DNA of 41,781 nucleotides from Myxococcales bacterium UBA5297 (GCA_002408385.1 DHSB01000041.1:1-41781), one strand, 5' to 3'; shown: positions 25,926 to 37,004, numbered from the stretch's first letter. Translations and numbers: made by a program. The notes: generated by a model not told the origin, from the letters alone.

Positions 25926-25975
25926 GAGCTCGTTACTGGCCCCTTGGCCGGCTGTGACTTGAACTGACAGGGCTG
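25926..25975 (+). repeat. Dispersed repeat C, copy 2
   Basis: GAGCTCGTTACTGGCCCC, TTGGCCGGCTGTGACT and TGAACTGACAGGGCTG match 20554-20604 in the same orientation with about 8 changes. Confidence 0.6.
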
Positions 25976-25990
25976 CAAGGAGGGCCGGAG

Positions 25991-26010
25991 CGCCAGCCTT
26001 CGTGCTGGCG
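25991..26010. repeat. Hairpin repeat B, copy 2 (CGCCAGC-CTTCGT-GCTGGCG)
   Basis: A perfect 7 bp stem and 6-base loop, inverted relative to the copy at 20872-20893, and 16 bp after repeat C. Confidence 0.65.
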
Positions 26011-26287
26011 GCCCGGCGTCTCGGGGGGACCGGAACCAAAGGTTGTCGCGAATCTCCGATGCTCCTCGAGGTTGAGCACGGGCGTCGGGTCGAGGGGCAA
26101 GCCGCGAGCTGTCGCGGAGCACTCTGGCCAGCGAGCGCCCGTGTCATGCGGCCCGCGGGCGGATGGGAACTGAACGCCTCGCGCCGCGCGTTGATCCCCG
26201 CGGGTAGGAAATCGGCTTCGGTCGAAAGGCCGCGGAACGAGCCTCTCCCGCAGCGCGCCAGCGCAGGCAGCCCCATCAAGTCGTCGA

Positions 26288-26313
26288 ATTCGCGCGAATC
26301 AGCGTGTTATACA
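26288..26313 (+). promoter_or_regulatory. Probable lon promoter with an ATTCGCGCGAAT palindrome
   Basis: A TATACA box at 26308-26313 stands in an unusually AT-rich patch. Directly upstream is the perfect 12 bp palindrome ATTCGCGCGAAT (26288-26299), which would sit in the -35/-10 spacer region and could bind a dimeric repressor. No good TTGACA is found 17 bp upstream, so either an activator or an alternative sigma factor may be needed. The predicted start would leave a leader of ~107 bases before the lon ATG. Confidence 0.4.
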
Positions 26314-26426
26314 CTCGACAGCTTTTTCAGGGCGGCAGTACGCCTTCGATGGCTGGACAGACCCCCGGCGGCGGCAGGACGGCTGGCGACCGGGCGGGCC
26401 CGCAGAGGGCAGGGGAAAAAACGCTC

Positions 26427-28874
<2,448 letters not shown>

Positions 28875-28910
28875 GCTGTCAGTCGGCAGTTCCCCTGCCA
28901 CGTCCGAGGA

Positions 28911-28947
28911 CGGGGGCGAGCCTTTCAGCGGCTCGCCCCCGTTCTTT
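28911..28947 (+). terminator. Rho-independent terminator of lon (convergent gene junction)
   Basis: A perfect 12 bp GC-rich stem, CGGGGGCGAGCC (28911-28922) and GGCTCGCCCCCG (28930-28941), with a 7-base loop TTTCAGC and a TTCTTT tail. It lies between lon and the converging GAPDH-like gene. Confidence 0.88.
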
Positions 28948-29012
28948 GTGGGTGCCCAGCAGGGATCTGACGAAAAGGCGGCAGCTCTGGGATGCGGCCG
29001 GCGCTGTGGGGC

Positions 29013-30257
29013 CTAGCCCATCCGCTTGTCCACGTAGATGGCCAGCTCGTTGAGGCAGAAGACGTAGCTGCCGTACTCGTTGTCGTACCAGCCGAACACC
29101 TTGGCGTGCGTCACCGGGAGCCTCAGCGGGCTCTCGCTCTTGACCCCGAGGGCGGCCAGCCGGCCCGGCGGGATGTTCAGGAAGGCGACGCGGGTGTGGT
29201 TCTCGTGTCCCTCGATGACCACCGAGGCGAGCTTGCCCTTGAGGTCCGCCGAGACGTTCTGCGCGTCGCTGTAGACGAGCAGGCCGCGCTGCGGGCCCTC
29301 GGCCGCGGCCTGGTAGATGCCGTTGAGCAGCTCGCGGGTGATCACCGGCTCGCCCTTCTCGTCGAGCTGGGTGTTGAAGGTCAGGTTCAGGTTGATCAGC
29401 GAGACGGTCGAGCTGGGCACCCGGACCGAGTCGGCCATGAACCCGACGTTGCGGATGGCCGGGAGGATCTCCTCGAGCGCGTTCGCCGCGCCGGTGGTCG
29501 AGAGGATGATGTTCTCGAAGACCGCCCGCGTCTTGCGCAGGTCGCTCGCTGCGTCCTTGGGCACCGAGTCGAGCACGCTCTGGGTGTTGGTCGCCGCGTG
29601 GATGGTCGACATCGAGGCGGTCAGGATCTCCGCGGTGCTCTGCGAGTCGAGCAGCGGCTTGATCATGTGCGACAGCGCGGTCGTGGTGCAGGAGGCCGCC
29701 GACAGCAGGCGGTGGCGGCGGGAGTCGAAGTCGGTGTGGTTGATGCCGTAGACGAGCATCGCCGCCTCGTCGGGCATGCGTCGGGCCTTGTCCTTGATTT
29801 TGAACGGCGCGCTGGCGATGACCACCTTGGCGCCCGACTCGAGGTGGCCGCGCAGCGCGGGCTTGGTCGGCTCAACGGTCGGGTCGAGGAAGGTGCCGGT
29901 CGAGTCGACGACCAGCGCGACCCCTTCGCGCCTCCAGCCGATGGCGGCCGGGTCGCGCGCCTCGCGCAAGACCTTGACCGGCATCCCCTCGATCTCGAGC
30001 AGGCCTTGCGCCGAGTCGAGCACCCGCGCCTCGAGCTTGGCGCCCGTGCCATGCAGGAACCGCTCGAGCGGACCGTAGGTCGAGTCGGTGGTGACCGCGT
30101 GCAACACGTCCTCCAGGCCACGGCCGACCTTGCGGCCCAAGTTGATGACGACCCCGTCGAAGTGGCGCCTGTGGAGCTGGTACCACAGGCTCAGCTTGCC
30201 GATGCGCCCCAACCCGTTGATGCCCAGCAGTCGCTTCGAACTCAGCTCGACGCTCAT
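29013..30257 (-). CDS. Glyceraldehyde-3-phosphate dehydrogenase-like protein
   Basis: This 414-residue protein has the NAD-binding start LLGINGLGRIGKLSLWYQ, the catalytic Cys190 in SAASCTTTALSHM, the partner His in STIHAATNTQSVLD, and the late WYDNEYGSYVFCLNEL, all GAPDH landmarks. It is ~80 residues longer than usual GAPDH (~335), with insertions in the N-terminal and middle parts. The motif after the Cys is CTTTA instead of CTTNC, so the conserved Asn that follows in standard GAPDH is Thr. It begins 15 bp after the stop of the dikinase-like gene upstream, so the two are surely co-transcribed. Substrate preference cannot be read; a specialised or gluconeogenic GAPDH is plausible. The converging lon terminator lies just beyond its stop. 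Confidence 0.85.
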   Translation of the reverse strand: MSVELSSKRLLGINGLGRIGKLSLWYQLHRRHFDGVVINLGRKVGRGLEDVLHAVTTDSTYGPLERFLHGTGAKLEARVLDSAQGLLEIEGMPVKVLREARDPAAIGWRREGVALVVDSTGTFLDPTVEPTKPALRGHLESGAKVVIASAPFKIKDKARRMPDEAAMLVYGINHTDFDSRRHRLLSAASCTTTALSHMIKPLLDSQSTAEILTASMSTIHAATNTQSVLDSVPKDAASDLRKTRAVFENIILSTTGAANALEEILPAIRNVGFMADSVRVPSSTVSLINLNLTFNTQLDEKGEPVITRELLNGIYQAAAEGPQRGLLVYSDAQNVSADLKGKLASVVIEGHENHTRVAFLNIPPGRLAALGVKSESPLRLPVTHAKVFGWYDNEYGSYVFCLNELAIYVDKRMG

Positions 30258-30272
30258 TGGCTTTTGCCCCCT

Positions 30273-33200
30273 CTAGCAAGGAGTCAGGATCGCCGACATG
30301 GCGATCGTGAAGTTACCGCGGTAGATGCCCCCGGAGCGGCCGTCGATGGCGATGGCGTCGCCCGAGCGCACCTCCAGGCCGTTGATGATGCAGCGCTTGC
30401 TCTCTTCCCGAACGCTCAGGGCGCGGCAGTTGACCACGCAGGTCTTGCCCAGGCAGCAGGCGGTCACCGCGGCGTGCGAGGTGGCGCCCCCGCGCGCGGT
30501 GAGCAGGCCGTCGCACTCGAAGATCATCCCGATGTCGTCGGGCACCGTGTCGGGCCGGATGAGGATGCGTGGGCTGTCCGGGTACTCGCGCGCAAGGCGC
30601 TCGAGGTCCTCCATGTCGAAGGCTGCCCGCCCGTTGAGCGCCCCGCCGCCGATGCCGATGCCGCGGCCGAGCAGGTGCGCCTCGATCCCCTCGGTGGCGA
30701 AGACCGGCTGGTCGAGCGGCATCGTCACCTGGTTGCGGGTCTGCAGGATGTGGAGGTCCTGGCGGCGGCTCGACTCAAAGGTGAACTCGATCTCCTGGTG
30801 CCCGAAGCCGTGCCTATGGACCAGGGCCTCGGCTTTCTCGAGCAGCGCGCCGTAGATCTCCGGGAAGTGCGTCTCGAGCGAGAGCGCCTCCTCTTCGCCG
30901 GCCGGCAGCCGGTCGCGCTGGGCCTTGGAGATGGGCCAGGGGTGGACGAGCCCGGCGACGACGTCCTCGCCCTGGCTGGTCGTCGTGAAGTCGCCCCACA
31001 GGTGCACGCCCGGGTCGTCGTAGTGCGGGTCCTTGGTGAAGAGGACCCCGGTGCCCGAGTCGTAGCCGATGTTGCCCAGGACCATCGCCTGCACGACTAC
31101 CGCGGTGCCCCACTCGTCGCCGATGCGCAGGCGGCTGCGGTAGACCTTGGCGCGCTCGGTGTCCCAGGAGCGAAACACCGACATGACCGCCGAGAGGAGT
31201 TGGCGCTTGGGGTCCTGCTCGAAGATGATGCCCCGCTCGCGCAGCAGCGCCTGGTAGGCGAGGGCGATCGTGCGCATCTGGGCCGGCGAGAACTGCACCT
31301 TCTCGCGCACGCCGAATTGGCGCTTGAAGCCCATGATGAGCTTGTCGAAGTCATCGCGCGAGATGCCGTAGGCCATCCCCCAGGTCTGCAGCGAGCGCCG
31401 GAAGCAGTCCCAGGAGGTCCAGCCGTAGTTGGGCTGATGGCTCAGGCCCTCGGCTATCTGCTCGTTGAGCCCGATGTTCAGGAAGGTGTTCATCGCCCCG
31501 GGCATGGAGATCGCCGCGCCCGAGCGCACCGAGAGCAGCAGCGGCCGGGTCGGATCGCCGAGCCGCTTGCCGGTCTTGCGCTCGACCTCGGCGATGGAGC
31601 CGAGCACAACGTCCTCGAACTCCTGGCGCAGCTCGGGGTAGGAGTCGATGACGTCGCGGATGCGAAAGACCTCGGTGGTGAGGATGAACCCCGGCGGGAT
31701 GGGGAAGCCAAAGCTTTGCAGCTTCTTGAGGAAGTAGCCCTTGGCGCCGAGGAAGACCTGGTTGTCAAGCTGCGGGCTGTCCGCGTCGAGCGGCGAGCAG
31801 ATCGACTCGAGCTCGAAGTTCATCACCCGGCCGACCACCTCGGGGCACAGCCGGTCCTTGAGCGTATTGATCCGCTCGAGAATCGCGGCCAGATAGGCGT
31901 CGAGCGGTCCGACCAGGAACGCCGAGGCGAGCAGGTCGCGATAGAACTCCTCGGCCCGACGGCGCACCTCCAGATGCAGCTCGCGCTCGTCGAGCTCTGG
32001 CCCCTGCCGACGCGCCAGGTAGTCGCGCAGCACGAGCTGCAGCGTCTCCTCGTGCTGGCGCAGGAAGTAGTCGCGGATGATCTGCTTGACGCCGTTGGCC
32101 AAGAACTCGAACAGGTTGATGAACTGCGTCAGCGAGAAGCTGGGGGTCTTCAGGCTGTAGCAGAGCATCTTGAGGTGCGAGGAGAAGCCCTCGTTGACCA
32201 CGCCCACCAAGCCCAACCCCTGGTTGAACAGCTCGAGGGTGCGCACGCTCTGGCGCAGCGTCTTGCGGCTGAAGTGGCCGCGCAGGCTGCGGCGCACCAT
32301 CTGCTCGAGCAGGCGCGCGGCGAGCCGCTCGAGCCGGAAGGTCAGGCCCAGCGCGACGAACTTCGGCTCGAAGTAGGTTCCGTACATCGAGGGGATGCCG
32401 GCCGCGATGTGGCGCTTGTGATAGATGCGCTCGTCACCCTCGGTCTGCTCCGGGTCGAGGATGACCGCGCGCATGCGCCCCATCAGCTCGTAGACGAACA
32501 GCAGCGCTGCCTCGGGGGCGCCGTCGGAAAGCAGCCTCTCGAGCTTGGGGGCATCGTCGACGTGCAGCAGCCCGCCCTGCAGGCCGAGGCGGCGCATCTG
32601 CGGCAGCACCCCGTCGGCGTTGAGGCCGTACTTCTGATCGAGCAGTTGCTTCAGCCGCACCAGGTGGACGATCCGCTCGCGGTCGATCTGCGGCAGGTGC
32701 GAGGCGCGCGCCAGGACCTCCTCGATGCACGAGAGCCGCTCGTCGAGCAGCGCCTCGGGCCCTACGCCAAGCTCCTCGCACAGCGTCGAGACGACCGCGT
32801 GGATGCCGTCGAACCAGCGGCCCCTCGGCTCGAGCCAGTCGCGCACGTCGGCGGGCAGCCGCCCCTCGAGCACGGCCGGGTCGCCGCTGTGCCAATAATG
32901 CGCCATCGCGCGCACGAGGTCGCTGCTGGTGCTGCTGCTCTCGGTGTGAACCTGCTTGCGCAGGAAGTGGACGAGCCGGTCCTCGCGGTGGCAGACCTCG
33001 TCGATCTTGGTGGTCACCTCGCGCAGCTCGCCCTCGGCGCCTATCTCGTTGAAGTAGGCGGGGAACAGCCGCAAGAGCTGGAGGATGAGCTTGTAGCAGG
33101 GCTCGATGCGCGCGTTGAGCAGGCGGCTGATTTCCTTCTGAAACAGGTCGGTGTCGGCGATGAAGACCCCGCCCTCTTTCAGGTTGACTACCAGCGCCGA

Positions 33201-34409
33201 GATGAGCCGCGTACTCCAGGAAGGCTTCAGCTCGATGAGCTCGAGCCAGACGCGGATGTTCTTGACGTGGCCGGGGTCGACCACCGTCTGCCAGTCCTCG
33301 TCGATCCCCGACAGCGAGGGGTTGATGAAGCCCAGGCGGATGACCCGGTCGAGGAAGTGCTCGACGAGCGGCCGCTCGCCCAGCTCGTAGATGACCTTCC
33401 CGAGGCTGAGAATGCAGTCGAGCAGCGTGCCGCGGCTCTCGACGCCCAGCTCGGCGAACTCGTCGAAGACGCTGTCGACGAAGGTGGAGAGCTGGCCCTT
33501 GGTGCCGGCCGCGCCGCAGGCGGCGAGCACCCGGCTCAGGTCCCAGAGCACGAGCTGCGAGCAGTGCGCCATGCCAGGCAGGCGCGCGATGTGCAGCAGG
33601 TATCGGGCGTGGTCGAAGGGCGACTTGGTGTCGTCCATCAGGCAGCGCAGAGCGTCGCTGATTCGCTCGAAGTCGGGGATCTCGAGCAGCCGGTTCCAGC
33701 CCGGCTCGGCGGCGAGCGCGCGCGCGGGTCCTTCGATGAACTGCGCGCGAAAGCCGGCGAAGCGAGCGGCGTGGTCGCCTTCGAGCTGCTTCTGCTTGGC
33801 CTGGTGCCAGGCCTCCAGGTCAATCGCGTCGCGCCAGTAGTCGAGGCTCGCCGTCAGCGCGCGCGCCAGCAGGTGCGTGCCGCGGGGACCAAAGCGCGGG
33901 TGGTGGCCGAGAGGGCCGGCCTGGCGCTTGAGCCACCCGGACAGCCGCGCGAGGGTCTCTGAATTCGAGAGCGACTCGAGCAGCGACAACAGCCGCGCCA
34001 GGGTCGTTTCGAAGGTCTCGGCCTGGTCGCGCTCGAGCAGCGCGGCGATCAGCTCGACCACCGTCTGCAGCAGCCGCTCGCGCACCTTGGCGTCCATCTC
34101 GAAGCCCAGGACGCGCTCGAACACCTCGCAGACGACTCCGAGCGCTCGCTGTGGCTGCGCGCCGCTCGCGAAAAACCACAGATCGCCGAGCGCCAGCGAG
34201 CGCAGCGCCTCGACCAGGACGGCGGCATTGGGAAAGGGATGGTGCAGCTCGGCGAAGAACTCGCTCGTCCGGCGATGCAGCCCGAGGTGGCCCGAGCAGA
34301 GCTCGAGCAGCCAGCGCTCCTCCTCGGTGAGGTCCAGCCCCTTGGGCTGGGTGCAGGCGAGGTTCGCCCGCAAGGCTTCGGAGTCGATAGTCGCGCGAAC
34401 CATCGTCAT
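30273..34409 (-). CDS. PEP/pyruvate-dikinase-like protein without the PEP/pyruvate barrel
   Basis: This 1378-residue protein joins a ~850-residue helical N-terminal region of unknown function to a dikinase core. Recognisable parts are the ATP-grasp nucleotide domain (GAKGYFLKKLQSFGFPIPPG, LLLSVRSGAAISMPGAMNTF, NIGYDSGTGVLFTKDP) and the mobile phosphohistidine domain with GGATSHAAVTACCLGK (His near residue 1310). Pyruvate phosphate dikinase and PEP synthase would continue with a ~350-residue TIM barrel that binds PEP/pyruvate; here the protein ends ~60 residues after the phosphohistidine motif. The start MTMVRATIDSE is supported by a clean gap upstream. It is co-transcribed with the GAPDH-like gene. 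The acceptor of the phosphate is unknown: a separate barrel protein or another partner is needed, or the enzyme is a regulator. Confidence 0.82.
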   Translation of the reverse strand: MTMVRATIDSEALRANLACTQPKGLDLTEEERWLLELCSGHLGLHRRTSEFFAELHHPFPNAAVLVEALRSLALGDLWFFASGAQPQRALGVVCEVFERVLGFEMDAKVRERLLQTVVELIAALLERDQAETFETTLARLLSLLESLSNSETLARLSGWLKRQAGPLGHHPRFGPRGTHLLARALTASLDYWRDAIDLEAWHQAKQKQLEGDHAARFAGFRAQFIEGPARALAAEPGWNRLLEIPDFERISDALRCLMDDTKSPFDHARYLLHIARLPGMAHCSQLVLWDLSRVLAACGAAGTKGQLSTFVDSVFDEFAELGVESRGTLLDCILSLGKVIYELGERPLVEHFLDRVIRLGFINPSLSGIDEDWQTVVDPGHVKNIRVWLELIELKPSWSTRLISALVVNLKEGGVFIADTDLFQKEISRLLNARIEPCYKLILQLLRLFPAYFNEIGAEGELREVTTKIDEVCHREDRLVHFLRKQVHTESSSTSSDLVRAMAHYWHSGDPAVLEGRLPADVRDWLEPRGRWFDGIHAVVSTLCEELGVGPEALLDERLSCIEEVLARASHLPQIDRERIVHLVRLKQLLDQKYGLNADGVLPQMRRLGLQGGLLHVDDAPKLERLLSDGAPEAALLFVYELMGRMRAVILDPEQTEGDERIYHKRHIAAGIPSMYGTYFEPKFVALGLTFRLERLAARLLEQMVRRSLRGHFSRKTLRQSVRTLELFNQGLGLVGVVNEGFSSHLKMLCYSLKTPSFSLTQFINLFEFLANGVKQIIRDYFLRQHEETLQLVLRDYLARRQGPELDERELHLEVRRRAEEFYRDLLASAFLVGPLDAYLAAILERINTLKDRLCPEVVGRVMNFELESICSPLDADSPQLDNQVFLGAKGYFLKKLQSFGFPIPPGFILTTEVFRIRDVIDSYPELRQEFEDVVLGSIAEVERKTGKRLGDPTRPLLLSVRSGAAISMPGAMNTFLNIGLNEQIAEGLSHQPNYGWTSWDCFRRSLQTWGMAYGISRDDFDKLIMGFKRQFGVREKVQFSPAQMRTIALAYQALLRERGIIFEQDPKRQLLSAVMSVFRSWDTERAKVYRSRLRIGDEWGTAVVVQAMVLGNIGYDSGTGVLFTKDPHYDDPGVHLWGDFTTTSQGEDVVAGLVHPWPISKAQRDRLPAGEEEALSLETHFPEIYGALLEKAEALVHRHGFGHQEIEFTFESSRRQDLHILQTRNQVTMPLDQPVFATEGIEAHLLGRGIGIGGGALNGRAAFDMEDLERLAREYPDSPRILIRPDTVPDDIGMIFECDGLLTARGGATSHAAVTACCLGKTCVVNCRALSVREESKRCIINGLEVRSGDAIAIDGRSGGIYRGNFTIAMSAILTPC

Positions 34410-34838
34410 TCCCAGCGAGCCGAGTAATCCTGAAGAGGCGGGCCGCGCGCCTTTGGGGTGCGTCGGCGTGCGATCTGCGCGCCAAGGACGGCACCCCCGG
34501 GTGAGGAGGCTAGAGCGAGCATGAATCGCCCGTGAATCCGGGACTGCCGGATTCTGGGCTCAGGGAATCACTGAAATGAGGCTGTGTCAAAGGTGCAGGC
34601 TGGCCCCCCGGTGGGGCGGCGCGCGAGGGTGGGGCGGGAGGGTGAGCTGCGCCGTCGCTTGCCGGGGAAGGTCGCGGCGACAGCGCCGAAAGGCTCAGCT
34701 TCGGCCCGGCGCGGCGCCGCGGCCCCGAATCCTCGAGGCGAACCCGCTGCCGCCGCAGCTTGCGGCTCCGGCAGCGCTGAGCGCCAGCGGCGCGCCTGCT
34801 TCGAGCCCAGGCTGGTCAAGCCAAGGCTCGCCGGAGGC
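34410..34838. other. Gap between the dikinase-like gene and the response-regulator gene
   Basis: Both flanking genes are on the minus strand. No credible gene or terminator with a T-run is seen; the reading frames are Arg/Ala-rich. The promoter of the dikinase operon should lie here, in roughly 34,420-34,570, but no clear box was found. Confidence 0.45.
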
Positions 34839-35483
34839 TCACTCGAGCGCGATGATCCCCTCGCGGATGGGGTACTTCGTCAGGTCGGCGAGGGTTCGCA
34901 GGCCGAGCTTCACGGTGATGTTGCGCCGATGCGTCTCGACGGTCTTGGCGCTCAGGTGCAAGCGGCGCCCTATCTCCTGCGTGGTTCGTCCCTCGGCGAG
35001 GAGCTGCAGCACTTCGCGCTCGCGGGCCGTCAGCGCGTGGGCCGAAGGCGCGGCCGAGCCCGAGAGCCGCTGCAGGTAGTCGTCCATGACCAACCCGGCG
35101 ATCTCGGGGCTCAAGTAGACCTTGCCCTCGCCCACCAGGCGCACGGCGCGGGCGAGCTCCTCGAAGGCGCTGTCTTTGACCACGTACCCCGAGGCCCCCG
35201 CGGCCAGGATGCCGGTCACGTAGCGCCTGTCCGAGTGCATCGAGAGCGCGACGACCCTGCAGCCCGGCACCTGGGCGCGGATCTGCCGGGTCGCCTCTAT
35301 CCCGTTGAGCTCGGGCATGACGATGTCCATCACCACGAGGTCCGGGCGCAGCTCGCACGCCAGGCGCACCGCGGCCCGGCCGTCTTCGGCCCGGCCGACC
35401 ACCTTCATTCCCGGCTGCTATTCGAGCAGGCAGCACAGCCCGTCGGCGAGGATCCGGTGGTCGTCGACGACGAGGAGCCTCAT
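34839..35483 (-). pseudogene. NarL/FixJ-type response regulator gene interrupted by an amber codon
   Basis: With ATG 35483 the frame reads MRLLVVDDHRILADGLCCLLE, then TAG (35418-35420, codon 22), then QPGMKVVGRAEDGRAAVRLA and a full regulator: VVMDIVMPELNG with the phospho-acceptor Asp, ALSMH, GYVVKD, and a LuxR-type HTH (LTAREREVLQLLAEGRTTQE, LSAKTVETHRRNITVKLGL). The acidic pair DD lies before the stop and the rest after it, so a nonsense mutation (probably GAG or CAG to TAG) has split a once normal ~214-residue gene. Restart at ATG 35408 (MKVVGRAED) would give 189 residues lacking strand 1 and the acidic pocket. The ATG overlaps the stop of the upstream kinase remnant (ATGA). Confidence 0.82.
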
Positions 35484-35623
35484 GGCGTGCCTTCTATGCT
35501 CGTGTTGGGGCCGAGCGAACCCGGGCCGCCCTCGCGGAGGTGGGAGACGCGGTAGAGACACCGCAGCTCCTTGCCCCGCTCGGCGAAGGCCCGGGTGCGC
35601 TTGTCGAGCGAGGCGTTGTCAGG
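35480..35623 (-). pseudogene. Tail-like remnant of a sensor histidine kinase gene
   Basis: Immediately upstream of the regulator, a frame on the minus strand reads ERGKELRCLYRVSHLRE before ending in SLGPNTSIEGTP and TGA. The string is of the ERxKELxCLYxIS type that joins PAS or coiled-coil sensor parts of many histidine kinases. The stop overlaps the regulator start as in intact kinase-regulator operons. No H-box, N-box or G-box remains, and what lies between this and rnk (35,624-35,819) is not recognisable. This is a heavily deleted kinase; the call rests on one motif and the position. Confidence 0.45.
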
Positions 35624-35819
35624 CCGCCTGCGTTGGGATGGGCCTGCTGGCCGTGCCTGCCGTTGGGCGCTCGTGCGGCGGGGCTCGCTGCGGTCGTTTC
35701 GCGGAGGTTTGTTCGAGCCCCGAGAGTCGGCCTGCGCCGGTGTCGATCGCGCCATTTGGATGCATGCCTGGTGCAGCCTGCGGACGTGGCTGCCGCAGGT
35801 GCACTGCGTGGGGTGCCGA

Positions 35820-36248
35820 CTAGAGGTTGCGATCCCCGGCGGCCTCCGGCTGGTAGAGCACTGAGACGATGCGCAAGAACGTCGTGCGTTCGCCTGGAAG
35901 AGGCCATTCGATGGTCTGGCCGACCGAAAGCCCGAGCAGCGCGGCGCCCACTGGCGCGAGGACCGACAGCTTGCCCGACGAGGGATCGGCATCCCGCGGG
36001 AAAACGAGCGAAACCTCGCGTCGCTGCCCCTTGTCGTCCTCAAAGACGATGCGCGAGTTCATCGTCACCACGTTGGGCGGGATCTGCTCGCTCGGCACCA
36101 CGACCGCACGGCCAAGCTCGTCCTCGAGCTGGTCGAGCACGTCGGCGTCGCGGCGGCCTGCGTGGGCATTGAGCAGCTCGAGAAGGCGGCGGTGATCCGT
36201 CTCGGTGACGAAGATGGTCTCGGGCTGAGTCGGTTTCGTGTTGTTCAT
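35820..36248 (-). CDS. rnk: Nucleoside diphosphate kinase regulator Rnk (GreA/GreB family)
   Basis: This 142-residue protein starts at ATG 36248 (MNNTKPTQPETIFVTETDHR) behind an AGGAG site 7 bp upstream; a longer frame upstream is spurious. Rnk proteins have a short N-terminal helical pair and a GreA/GreB C-terminal FKBP-like domain; both are visible: DHRRLLELLNAHAGRRDADV, then VTMNSRIVFEDDKGQRREVS, DADPSSGKLSVLAPVGAALL and GLSVGQTIEWPLPG. It binds RNA polymerase without the cleavage-inducing coiled coil of GreA. It is transcribed away from the phasin-like/ParA pair and toward the kinase remnant. Confidence 0.9.
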   Translation of the reverse strand: MNNTKPTQPETIFVTETDHRRLLELLNAHAGRRDADVLDQLEDELGRAVVVPSEQIPPNVVTMNSRIVFEDDKGQRREVSLVFPRDADPSSGKLSVLAPVGAALLGLSVGQTIEWPLPGERTTFLRIVSVLYQPEAAGDRNL

Positions 36249-36678
36249 CACGGCTCCTGAGGCGGATCGGTCGGGGACCAAATAATCGCTATTCGACAAT
36301 ACCAGCCCGGGCGACAAAAGGGGGAAAGTGCGCTTGGCCGGTTACCGCTGGGCACAGGGCAAGGCTGGCGCGCGTCGGTCGATCCGCACTCTGGTCAACC
36401 CGCGAAGGACGCCGAGGCTTCCCGAGAAGAAGGCCGCAGCGGGAGCCGCGTGCCGATCGCCTGGCAATCTCTCGCGTACAGCGGATGCGGTCCGCGGCGG
36501 CGATTCCGGAGGGCCGGCCTTCGTGCCGGCCGCCGCATCTGCCCTACCAACCGGCGACCGATCGCTCGGGTTCCGGGCGAAGCCCGGGCTGTCGACTCTC
36601 GCTGTTGACTGCCCCCGCCCCTTGACTATCCTCCAGGCGACTTTTCACGCCTTGTAGGCAGCAGTGGAGCCCCCAGCC
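36249..36678. other. Divergent gap between rnk and the phasin-like gene
   Basis: No gene is seen. It must hold the promoters for rnk (minus) and the phasin-like gene (plus). Near rnk the stretch 36,270-36,310 is AT-rich (AAATAATCGCTATTCGACAA) and is the best candidate for its promoter. A TTGACT is seen at 36622-36627, 52 bp before the phasin-like start, without a clear -10. A repeat B hairpin is at 36512-36531. Confidence 0.45.
36512..36531. repeat. Hairpin repeat B, copy 3 (GGCCGGC-CTTCGT-GCCGGCC)
   Basis: Same loop CTTCGT as at 25991-26010, but the stem is changed on both sides so that pairing is kept. Such compensating changes suggest that the structure, not the sequence, is maintained. 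Confidence 0.65.
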
Positions 36679-36984
36679 ATGATCAAAGAGAACCCGATGG
36701 TGAAACGGATGATCGAGATGGGCGAGGAGCAGGTCGGCAAGCTGACCCAGCAGCTTCTCTCGAGCGAGAAGTTCGTCTCGGCGGTTCAGACGACCGTCAA
36801 CAACACGCTCAAGGCGAAGGGGCTGCTCGACAAGAACATCCGGCTCGCCCTGTCGGCGATGAACCTGCCGTCGGTTGCCGACGTGGAGAACCTCAAGACC
36901 AAGCTCGAGGATCTCGACCAGACGATCCGCCGGCTCGAAGAGGGGCTCAACCGGCTCTCCGACCAGCAGAAGAAGACCGAGTAG
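36679..36984 (+). CDS. Small phasin-like coiled-coil protein
   Basis: This 101-residue protein starts at ATG 36679 (MIKENPMVKRMIEMGEEQVG). It is all helical: an amphipathic first half with SSEKFVSAVQTTVNNTLKAK, a short break (NLPSVADVEN) and a C-terminal coiled coil (LKTKLEDLDQTIRRLEEGLN). This resembles the phasin superfamily and small scaffolding proteins found next to ParA genes in Myxococcota. It ends 20 bp before the ParA-type gene and is likely co-transcribed. It could be the cargo adaptor or partner of that ATPase, or a granule-associated phasin; no polyhydroxyalkanoate genes are in view. Confidence 0.7.
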   Translation: MIKENPMVKRMIEMGEEQVGKLTQQLLSSEKFVSAVQTTVNNTLKAKGLLDKNIRLALSAMNLPSVADVENLKTKLEDLDQTIRRLEEGLNRLSDQQKKTE

Positions 36985-37004
36985 CAGCCTGACCCGAGGT
37001 GGGA

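Larger units (their letters stand above)
25877..26426. other. Gap before lon with repeats and the lon leader
   Basis: No gene is seen. It contains repeat C (25926-25975), a repeat B hairpin (25991-26010), the promoter-like palindrome region (26288-26313) and a ~110-base lon leader. The open frame upstream of the Lon Met at 26427 has no Lon similarity. Confidence 0.55.

Noticed and set aside
28992..33962. A 1656-codon plus-strand open frame opposite the GAPDH-like and dikinase-like genes
   Set aside because: It is antisense to two convincing genes, crosses the boundary between them, is packed with Val/Leu/Glu/Arg/His in the pattern of a GC-rich shadow frame, and has no domain or good ribosome site.
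34568..34819. 83-codon minus-strand frame between the response regulator and dikinase-like gene
   Set aside because: Arg/Ala/Pro-rich, no ribosome site, no family resemblance.
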